Below are positions 55,838 to 64,000 of a DNA stretch of 64,000 nt, piece after piece. Under the pieces are notes generated by a model. It saw only the letters and a list, made by a program, of their open reading frames with translations, was not told the DNA's origin and did not search any database. The stretch covers positions 1,784,167 through 1,848,166 of the forward strand of contig CM035305.1 in the NCBI GenBank assembly GCA_002900995.3. The letters run 5' to 3'. How positions within the stretch are numbered: the stretch's first letter is position 1; the number at the start of each line of letters is the position of its first letter. This DNA is from Ganoderma boninense. Its lineage: Eukaryota > Basidiomycota > Agaricomycetes > Polyporales > Polyporaceae. The translations under genes were made by a program, and so were the position numbers.

Positions 55838-58800
55838 CTAGTCCTCCTCCTCGGCATCGTCGGACGAGATCTCGATGGTCTCTGAACTGAGCGGCACGCG
55901 ACGGGCGCGCTTGTTCTTCTTGTCCGCGCCGCGGGGAGCAGTGATGTTGGGCTTCGAGGTCTTGCGACGGATAGGTGCGGGCACAGTAGCGACCTTCAAA
56001 GCGGAGGACGAGGAGCCAGGAGTGGCGAGGCCCGCTTTCGCCGCGGGACGAGGCTTCGCGACAGTGGCCAGGCCCTTGCCCTTGGAGGTCGACGCGTGGG
56101 AGACGGATCGGGCGTCGTCATCCGAGAGAGGCTCCTGCTTGACCTTGACAGGCGGCATACCAGGCTCCTGCTTTATCTTGACGGGCGGGGCAGCGGACGC
56201 CCGCTTCTCGCGGGCGGCGGGCGCAACATCGTGGTCGTCATCACGGCCGCGAGCTTCTCGCATCTTCGTCTTGAGGAGGTCGACGGCGTCTGCCTCGTCA
56301 ACTAGGCCATCGACTCGAGCCCAGGACCCCAGGAGCGCGCTCGCGCGGATACTCGCGTCGCCTAGGGAGTGGCGGAGTCGAGAGACAGTGAGACCTCCTC
56401 GGGAAAATGCACGCTCAGCATCAGTGGACGTGGCTGAGTAAATGATAGCGTTAGAAGATGGAGATGGATCCCGGGTCCGGCTGGACGCGCTTGCCAAAGA
56501 GCAATCTGGCTTACCAGGGACTGTTAGGAAGTTGATCGCCATCCGACCCAAGGCCTGCGCGCCCGGATCATTCTTCGAGGCCTTGAGGTGTAGTTCCCAG
56601 AAGCCGATCGGATCGGTGATGGACTTCGTGGGTGGGGTCGCTAGGTACTCCTCGAGGGCATCCTTGGTAGAAAGGGCCTGCGCGGTCGACGCGAACATCT
56701 TCCGAGTGCTCTGGAACATGTTCAAGTAGTCAGTATGTATGCCTATAGTGACATAAGGAGACGGGCGGACTACTCACGTCAAAAGTGGCGCGAGCGCTCA
56801 AGTGGCCGGGGCGACGTTTGGGAGCGCTAGAGGACTGGGACTGGGCGGGGGATTCGGAGTCGCCCGCGTCCGCGTCGTCTTCGCCCTTGACCATGGCGGC
56901 GGGCTTGTAGTACTTGGTCCATTCCTCGCGCACGAGTCGGAGCGCCTCGTCCACCCATTCAGCCGGCCACTCGTGATCTGCGAAGTACTGCATCTTGTAT
57001 GCGGGATGGAGGACTGCCAGAAAGAGGCAGCGTTAGCGATATACATGATGTCATCAAATTGATGGCGTACTCATCGCGATCCGGTAGACAACACTTTGGT
57101 CTGTCTTCGAATAGTACCGGTTGATGACTTCAATGCCCCGCTCGGCAGCTGACCGAACGATCTTCTTGAGCACGGGGTCCTGCTTGAAACGAGCGAGGTG
57201 CTCGGTGAGGATGTCCATGTAGGGAATCACCTCGTGCACCAGCGCGTGTCTGTTTGTGGACATTTTGTTGGTGGCGTACAAAAACGGCTAAGGGCGGCAT
57301 CGCGTGAGCTCGGAAACGTCAAAATCCATTCAAAAGGGTGACGTACGTAAAGCAGTTCGTAGAGCTCTCGGATAACTGTCCATTGCTCAACATCTAGGAT
57401 GAAGCGGCGAAGGCGGACACCGCCCACGGTGTTAAATTGGTGCATGTCGCAGAGGGCGTCGAGCACTTCTTGCATGTCGATCGCGCGGCCGAGACTATGG
57501 GTGACGGTGTTCCAGCGGGTTCGCACGGGGCGGATTAGCACCTGGCTCTTGAGGTTTCCCTCCTTTGCCAAGCGCGCCAGAGCCGCGCGGATCTGGGGGC
57601 GGCAGAATACATGGCTAGATAGCACCATGATCTGCACGAAGAGGATGAGAGGGGCACGGATGGGACAGAGTCGAATGACTGCACTTGCCTTTTCGAGTGC
57701 CTGCTTCCCCGCCACCAGTTCCTCTTTGGACACCTGAACTGTGCTGGTGTCCGCGTGCTCGATGTCGTCAATGATCGTGTCATCGGCTTCATCACGGGCC
57801 TCGTCGGTCTGCTCTCCGTCATCCCCTTCATCTGGAACCAGGCCAGCCTCAGCCTCATACTCAGCGAGAACATCTTCGTCCGCGTCCAGGTCGGCAAGAA
57901 CCCCATCGAACTCGGTGTGTGGCGTCTTCGAATTCTTCTTCCCTTTGCGCGTGCGCGAGAAGCGAGATAAGATTGCCTGAGGGCGGGCAAGGCCTGACGT
58001 GAGTGCCACAGCTTGTGCGGGAGGATGACGGCGTCGATTGGATCTGATCGTACCTTGACGATCAAGTTGAGGACATGCCCAAAGCAGCGCACGCGCATCT
58101 CGTGGCCGCGGTATCCCGGAATCCGGATGGCCATCTCGTCGATCATCGTCTGGTTGTTCTCGGCATTGTCGCACGTGATGGCCATTACCTGCCAATAAGC
58201 CGAAGTCAGTATGTCATCCGTACTTGTATCGAGCGGATGACAGTCGTACCTTCTTCTCGATACCGTAGTCGGTGAGGGACTTCACGAGCTTCTCCGCGAG
58301 GTACACCCCGTGTGCGCTTTGTTCAACCTATGGGAAGCACGTTTGATGTTAGCGAACTCATGTATGCAACCGAGACACGATCCGGTGACTTACTTGATGA
58401 AATCTAGCGTTACGTGCTGGAGCTCGGCGCCCTCGCCCCAATGGGCCGTAACGCCCAGGAACGACATGAAATTCGGCGATGTCCAGCCGTCCACGCAGAG
58501 GTGTACCTTGCACGGGAGAGCCTGATGCGCTCACGCTCATCAAGATGGCAGCCAAAGCATCGGCAAAAAAAATTGGCACATACCCCCAGGCGGGCCACGA
58601 GATGCTTGCGCGCGTGCTCCAGAAGATGCTGAATATCGCGGGACACGGCGATGCGGGAAGGCGTCTCCGCGCGGGCGTAGAGCATACGCACAATGCGACG
58701 GAATTCGGGGTCCTCTACCATGCTGAAGGGGCGGTGGCGCCGCGCGCACCAAAGCGCAAGGAGGTACCGAAACTTCGCCTTCGAGTAAGTCGCTCCGGAG

Positions 58801-59523
58801 GCGTACGCCGCAAGAGATTCAGATTCCGGGGTGTCGGGCGGCTCGCAGGTGCGCACATGGCGCAGGAGGTTACTGGTCGAGTCCTCGTGGGCGATACGAT
58901 CGAGATAGACACTAGGATGACTAAAGAATAATCAGCGCGTATTGGCACAGCAAAGAAAGGACGCTGTTTACTCTTTGCAAACAAAACGATGATACACGAC
59001 CCCGTCTTCGTCCAACACGACGACCGGGTACTTGAAATGATTGTACGCCGGCGAGCGCCACGCCTTGGCCAACTTGGCTGGGAAACAAAGTGTATCAGCG
59101 CGCTGCAAGTCTGATCCAGAAGAGCGCAAACTTACCGAGAGCAGCGTCAGCTGTCATCTCGCCGTATTTCTCGTTGTACCGAGCCCGCTTCGCATCCGCG
59201 TCCCACTTAGAGGGACCGCCAGCACGGTTGCGAACGGCCACCGCTCGCGTGCGCGCGACGACGGCTCCCACTGCGTCGCTGTCACCGTCATCGTCGTCGA
59301 GCTCGCCACCGGAGGCGGAAGAGAGCTCGGAAGCCGCTGGTTCTGCGGAGGGGACAAAGACGTCGTCGTCGGACTCGGCGGCAGCGTCGCGGTCGGTGGG
59401 AGAGTCGGGAGGCTCAGAAGATCCCTCGCGAGGTTTCTTCACGGGCTCAAAGGGGAGACCGGGGAACTGGTCGGAGGAACGACGCGAGACACGACGTTTG
59501 CGCGTGGTACCGGAGGAAGACAT
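55838..59523 (-). CDS. hAT transposase (BED finger, DDE core, C-terminal dimerisation domain)
   Basis: The start is taken at the ATG at 59521-59523 (MSSSGTTRKRRVSRR), a nuclear-signal-like basic start. The stop is at 55838-55840. A disordered N-terminus leads to a BED-like zinc region at about 59070-58830 ('RFVCKEHPSVYLD', 'SNLLRHVRTCE'). The catalytic core shows the first acidic residue in 'KVHLCVDGWTSPNFMSFLGV' (about 58490) and the second in 'VMAITCDNAENNQTMIDEMA' (codon 58168-58170). The third, a glutamate, is in 'STDAERAFSRGGLTVSRLRH' (codon 56414-56416), which also starts the hAT dimerisation block. An acidic insert with 'DDTIIDDIEHADTSTVQVSK' lies in the core, and the C-terminal tail is Lys/Pro-rich with repeated 'KIKQEPG/KVKQEP' motifs. 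About ten introns can be placed, and no stop or frameshift was found. Confidence 0.9.
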
Positions 59524-60500
59524 GGCGATTAGAAGGGGGAGAGAGGACAAGAGAGGGTGGCGATTCAGAAACTAAATGTTAGAGCCAAAACAGACAGAAA
59601 GGCTGAGTCCACACACCTCACAAGGCCACCCTTTTATATGTCCCGCACCCATCGACTGCTTGCGTTCTGCCTGAAACCGAGCTCCCGCAGGTCTGCTCGC
59701 GCGTTGCTCCCGCCGAGTCCGCCAAAACAACACGGAACCTATCCCAAGACAAGAATTAGCACGGATGTTTCAAATTCAAAAAACCATACGGGACTCCGCG
59801 CGGGACTCACATTCGCTCACGCAACTCTCCCCATACGCTCGATGGCCACGTTTGCTTGCGTTAGTGCGTCCGGATAGCCTCATTGCAGGGCGAAGGGTTG
59901 TGGGGACTCGAGGGTGACTCATGGGCTGACAAAATAGTAGCTCCGCGAAGCACACGCTGCGACCGAAATGGGTTGGTGCAGCAGTGTGGCGGGGGAGGAT
60001 GGTGGTGACGAGGAGGGGTTGGAAAGCGACCGGCGTCTACACGAGCAGCTTCTTCGCTTCCCTTCACAGAGCATCACAGTCGTGTACCTGCGAAGAAGGA
60101 ACGCTGAGCGCGCAAGCTTGTATTTGACCATTGCACTCTCTCCACTGCGACCCATCCCCTCTTCGTCCCCTTCAAAACCCTCGTTCCGCTTGTACTATAT
60201 CCCGCTTTCCCCAACAGCGCCTAACTGCATCGACGTCCGCTACGATCTTGATCTCGCCTCGAAGCGCTCAATTCCTCCCCATTCCGCTCGCTCTCTGTCC
60301 ACCAGGCCAACGCCTACCCTTCCGATACCATTGCCACGAGGCTCGCCCAATCGCGCCACGTTTTCTTTCGAGTGCGTCCTTTTTGTTCATACCTCGGAAG
60401 TCGCAAGAAACGTGTTCCGACGCAACCCCCGTCCCCGCATCCCAAAGGACCACTGCGCTCCATCCACGGCCGTCCACCCCCTCCGCAGTACTCATTGCAC

Positions 60501-61716
60501 ATGTCGTCGCGACACCGCGATTCCGCGACGCCATGCAAGTCTCGTCATGTACGCCTGTACATTGGCCGATGGCCTGTCTCCAAGTCCGCCACGCTCCCTA
60601 CTATCCCAAGTCAGGACTCGCAACGAGGCGGCCTCAGTCATCCTAGCAGCTCAATTCGGTGAGTCTCTTTGTTTTCACCATATGGACTTCGCATCTCGTG
60701 GTTTCGGTCCCGTGCATGCTAACCACGACCACCGTTCCTAGACTGCGGGCGCTTCTCGCCACAACATTCCTATATTGCGCTCGCGAGTCTGCCCTCCACA
60801 TCGTCGTGTCCCTCCACGCCGAACACATCCCGCGCTCTCGCATCCTTCTCTCGTCACACCCACAAATGTCCCCGCCAACTGTCCGCTTTTTCTTTCACAT
60901 CCCGTCCGCCTCTTCGAACGCGAAGGTTCCGACCGCGAGGATTCAACACTTGCTTCTCACCGTCGATACCCCGTCGACTGAACTCACCGTACGTCTTCGT
61001 TCTCGGCGCGAGCGGCAAGACAACAGCTCATGTGGCATCCTTACATCGCAGATGCGTCTCCCGATCGGCCGGTCTCAGTCTGCGCCATCGCGCGCCTTCT
61101 GGGACCGCTGGATCGTTCGCCTTCAGCGATCATTCCTCGCCAAATCGAAAGCTACCCCCTTCGACCGCAGGGTCCTCCTCAACCTCGCCTGCATCTACCG
61201 CGCGTTCACCATCGGCCAACATGCGCGCGTCAACTTGAGGTCCAACTTTTACGAAAGCTTCACCAGCGGCCTTGTCGACCTCGCCCAGGCGGCTGTTGGG
61301 CGGTGCGTCAAGCGCGACCTCGCGCTCTACCTTTGCGACATGTGCGTGCTTATCCCCGAGGCAAGTACATCAGTTCCAAGTGCATCGTTACCTGTACACC
61401 TAGCTGATTTTGGCTGTAGGCGACTTTGCGGACCGGCGCGCCTCCCGGCGAAGCTTCATCAGAGCACCCGATCCCATCTCCTGGTTCCCCATCCGTGACA
61501 GGAGCTGTAGACGTCGCTGACGTTAGCGCGTATGACTCCGGATACGATTCCGCTGATAGCATGCCTACTCTCCGTACCGTTTCCGATTCCTCTGATGACC
61601 AGTACTATTCCGACTCCTCTGAGGAGCCTGACTCCGATGAAGAGGAAGAGGAACTGATACGTTGCGGTTTTGTAGTCAACGAGGACGGCGATGACATGTC
61701 CGATCTCGATCTGTAG
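60501..61716 (+). CDS. Second gene carried by the hAT element, unknown function
   Basis: The model uses the ATG at 60501 and four exons: 60501-60658, 60742-60988, 61052-61360 and 61420-61716. Their total of 1,011 bases gives 336 codons plus a stop. The third intron (61361-61419) has the donor GCAAGT and is a GC-AG intron. Using the GT four bases later loses the long acidic tail. The middle has 'RAFWDRWIVRLQRSFLAKSK', 'RVLLNLACIYRAFTIGQHAR', 'FTSGLVDLAQAAVGRCVKRD' and 'LYLCDMCVLIPE', which looks like a compact helical domain. The C-terminus is strongly acidic ('YYSDSSEEPDSDEEEEE'). It is divergent from the transposase. The first exon is the least certain. I know no homologue. It could be a cargo gene, a regulator of transposition or a captured host gene. 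Confidence 0.5.
61361..61419 (+). other. GC-AG intron in the hAT second gene
   Basis: The exon ends CCCGAG, the donor is GCAAGT (the consensus GC-AG donor) and the acceptor is GCTGTAG. It joins 'VLIPE' to 'ATLRTGAPPGE' in phase 0. Confidence 0.55.
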
Positions 61717-61889
61717 ATACTGGTGTGCCAATATGTCTGTGTAGCTGCCGCCGACCTAGCCTACTTAGCGCCCTACGCCCAAATGCGAACCGAACCTCTG
61801 TATCATTGTATATGCGCACTGTTAAAGGCCAATATGTCCACAAATATAGATCTTATGTTCTCATGCCCTAAACTGCCGTTAGAATGTGT

Positions 61890-62052
61890 GAAAACAAGGT
61901 TCCAAAATGCAGGTAACCTATACAGGTTGAGGGAATCCTGGACCTCTGATCCAGATCCGCAGCTGATTCACGGCCTGGGTACCTGTACCTACGGATCGGT
62001 AACCTACGGGTTAGGCGCCGGGGCGGCCCAGGTTGATTCGCGGGGTGACCCG
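61890..62052. repeat. hAT right subterminal repeat region
   Basis: ACCTATACAGGTT, TACCTGTACCTACGG, GTAACCTACGGGTTAGG and similar motifs echo the left subterminal region. Confidence 0.55.
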
Positions 62053-62070
62053 GACCTACGTTCAGCCTTA
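62053..62070. repeat. hAT right terminal inverted repeat
   Basis: GACCTACGTTCAGCCTTA with no mismatch is the exact reverse complement of 53416-53433. Confidence 0.93.
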
Positions 62071-62078
62071 TCCCACGC
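62071..62078. repeat. Target-site duplication, right copy (TCCCACGC)
   Basis: It is identical to 53408-53415 and lies immediately outside the right terminal repeat. Confidence 0.93.
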
Positions 62079-64000
62079 CGCACAGCGTCGCACCACCGAG
62101 CTAGCTATGTTCGAGAGCGAGCTCCACCACCGCTGTCGGGCAGTCCCATCCAACCTTAAACTCACGTTTTCTTCGTCTCCCACGTCGTATACCGATCCCA
62201 TTGCTCCCTTGCAACCTCACAATCTAGGCAACGGCAAGTTCAGGTCACTGCATTCTTGGCTGCGGACGCAACGCAGTTGGCTAGATTCCCTCGAACCCCA
62301 AGGCGTTAAGTACACCGACAATCATCGGAACAGTCTTATCAAGAAGGTCGATTATCAGCTTGAACGCCTGGCGCGCCTTGAACGAGACTCTTGGGATCAT
62401 GCAAAGGTGGCCGCTAAGGTACCCGGACTATATTACTTTCGAGAAGAGGAGGGCCCAGTAGTAGTAGCACCGCGTACGTCGCTGCACCATGGGCTCCTTA
62501 ATCAGGAAAGATTGACTTGATACCCATAGCACCTCTCTTGGAAGCTAGGCGGAGTATGAAGCCCTTCTTAATTGCCGCGCTCATGATGGTCGTGGTTCTG
62601 CATGCTATGGCTGGAGTAGCTCGCCCGTATATTGCTTTCACGCTTGCGACTATCCGGGCGGTGATCTTAGGTGCAATCTACACAGCCCAGGGAGCCTCGC
62701 CTTTGACACCGACACAGGTCCAGTTGCTTCAGAAGGTGCCGGACGATGTCCGGACCGCGGCGTCAATCCTGCAGCTCGACACCTCATTTATCTCATTCGC
62801 TTCCTGTCCTAAATGCTCCTTCATATATTTCCCAAACCCACTCATGCCCGACGATCCATTTCCTCGAACGTGCACCTATCGAGAGACAGACCAACCAGTC
62901 TGTTCAGAACCCCTAGTCGAAGAGAAGGTGTTGAAGCCTATCAAGAAAGGCGATCCAGCTCGAACCGTCTACCGCGCGATCCGCACCTACCCCTTCCGTT
63001 CGCTCCACCTGTGGATCGCCGACATGTTCTCCCGCCCAGCTATCCAGAGACTGTGCATGGCTTCTTGGGAGAAGCCTGCTCAGGAAGCTGAAGTGTGGAC
63101 AGATATCATGGACGCTCCAGGTGTTCGGACTTTCATCGGACCCGATGGCACCCCTTTTTCAACACCACCCTCCGGCCACGTTCATCTCGTCTTCTCTCTT
63201 TTTATAGACTGGTTCAATCCAAATGGCAACAAGCAAGCAGGGCGTCACCACTCCATAGGTGCTGTGTATCTGGCATTGCTCAATCTCCCAGCCCATCTTC
63301 GTTACCGTCCGGAGAACATCTATCTTGCGGGGATCATTCCAGGACCCACCGAACCGAGCCTACATCAGCTCAATCACCTTCTGCGTCCTCTCGTAGATCA
63401 GCTCTTAGACCTCTGGTACCGAGGAATCCACATCCAGACGACATTTTTGAATTCCGCGGGTTGTTTCGTCCGAGCCGCTGTCATACCCCTCGTCTGTGAC
63501 CTGCCGGCCTCGCGCAAGGCGGCCGGCTTTGCATCACACTCCGCTGCACAGTTCTGCTCATTCTGCTTGCTCAGAAAGCGCGACATCGGAAACGTGGATC
63601 GCGCAACGTGGCCCCCGTCTCGAACCTGGGAGGAACATCTCGAGCTTGCACGTGCCTGGAGAGACGCCCCGACCAACAAAGCTCGCGACGAGAAGTTCGA
63701 TGCCCATGGTTTGCGTTGGTCGGAACTACTTCGACTCCCATACTGGGACCCGACATGCTTTACCCTCCTCGATTCCATGCATAACCTATTTCTTGGCGAA
63801 CTTCATCACCACTGCATTGCGTTGTGGGGTATGAAGACCGCAGAGGGACGCGCTGCGCCAGGGACGCTCCCGAAAAATGCTTCGAAGGTTCATACTCCCA
63901 GTGAACAGCAGACTTGTCTCGACAAGATTGCCGCGCTGTTACGTGCACCAATCCCGTCTGCCAAGTCGCTATCGGCTGTACGAAAGGACTACTTGGCGAC
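62079..64000 (+). pseudogene. tnp2 transposase, 3' part, runs off the window
   Basis: This continues the frame broken at 53415. The split codon GC+C gives alanine, then 'AQRRTTELAMFESELHHRC' follows. A 56-base intron at 62474-62529 (donor GTACGT, acceptor CATAG) leads into one exon that is open for about 489 codons to the window edge. It contains the tnp2 domain: 'HLVFSLFIDWFNPNGNKQAG', 'HLRYRPENIYLAGIIPGPTE', 'AVIPLVCDLPASRKAAGFAS', 'CSFCLLRKRDIGNVDRATWP', 'LRWSELLRLPYWDPTCFTLL' and 'DSMHNLFLGELHHHCIALWG'. The sequence has no stop or shift, so it is dead only because of the hAT insertion. It no longer has its own start. Confidence 0.87.

Larger units (their letters stand above)
53416..62070. 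mobile_element. hAT-family DNA transposon, 8,655 bases, apparently complete
   Basis: It is bounded by perfect 18-base inverted repeats (TAAGGCTGAACGTAGGTC, fitting the loose hAT YARNG start) and by an 8-base duplication. The interior carries a multi-exon hAT transposase on the minus strand (55838-59523) and a second gene on the plus strand (60501-61716). Both ends are rich in subterminal motifs of the type ACCTAT, ACCTAC and AGGTCGACCT. The region 53620-55830 holds no gene I can support. It has several GC-rich chance frames and two hairpins. With intact ends and transposase it may be autonomous. It inserted into the coding exon of a tnp2 transposase. Confidence 0.93.
52918..64000 (+). mobile_element. 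tnp2-type (CACTA/EnSpm-like) DNA transposon, interrupted and incomplete
   Basis: The transposase gene of this element begins at 52918 and runs off the right edge. It is split by the hAT element at 53416-62070. No CACTA terminal repeat was found between the upstream gene (ending 52815) and the transposase start, so the left end is not defined. The right end is outside the window. Confidence 0.75.

Noticed and set aside
1..64000. tRNA or rRNA genes, CRISPR arrays, riboswitches and prokaryotic insertion sequences.
   Set aside because: No tRNA box A/box B pair, no rRNA-like sequence and no regularly spaced repeats were seen. The window is clearly eukaryotic.

Overview
This window looks like nuclear DNA of a basidiomycete fungus, probably an Agaricomycete of the polypore type. 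Genes are dense and cut by many introns of about 50-60 bases with CTRAY-like branch points. The housekeeping genes have clear fungal homologues, and several families are ones I know mainly from mushrooms: the seven-helix membrane protein, the LCCL membrane protein and the tnp2-type transposon. No prokaryotic feature, tRNA or rRNA was seen. There is one 100-base assembly gap at 42681-42780.

From 1 to 41 kb is ordinary gene-rich sequence. In order it holds: a secreted fasciclin protein running off the left edge (-), RAV1 (+), Rab GDI (-), a seven-helix membrane protein (+), pyruvate kinase (+), a GT32-type glycosyltransferase (+), low-molecular-weight phosphatase (+), methylmalonate-semialdehyde dehydrogenase (-), an SH3BGR-like protein (+), seipin (-), two conserved proteins of unknown function, an LCCL membrane protein (+), an acidic protein (+), a WW-domain protein (+), TRS85 (+), an Mpv17/PMP22 protein (-) and the mitochondrial carrier YHM2 (-). 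Membrane traffic is well represented (RAV1, GDI, TRS85), but nothing suggests an operon or a cluster. Between 28.3 and 35.5 kb three neighbouring genes carry about eight apparent single-base frame breaks, many of them at short homopolymers. Several kilobases on either side are clean, which suggests poor local consensus sequence rather than three dead genes.

From 40.5 to 45 kb is a poorer region. A 400-base direct repeat occurs twice, and the second copy abuts the assembly gap. An F-box gene is cut off by the gap, followed by about 1.9 kb of degenerate repeats. From 45 to 53 kb there are an unknown gene (-), a WD40 protein with a C-terminal membrane segment (-), an LRR-like protein with an in-frame stop (+), and a coiled-coil tail-anchored protein (+).

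From 52.9 kb to the right edge is a nested pair of DNA transposons. A tnp2-type (CACTA/EnSpm-like) transposase gene starts at 52918 and runs off the window at 64000. It is split by an 8,655-base hAT element at 53416-62070. The hAT element has perfect 18-base terminal inverted repeats and a perfect 8-base target duplication (TCCCACGC). Removing the element and one copy of the duplication rejoins the tnp2 reading frame exactly, so the insertion looks young. The hAT element carries an apparently intact BED/DDE/dimerisation transposase (-). It also carries a second, divergent, spliced gene (+) of unknown function that would encode about 336 residues with a very acidic tail. This second gene is the best candidate for something undescribed in the window.
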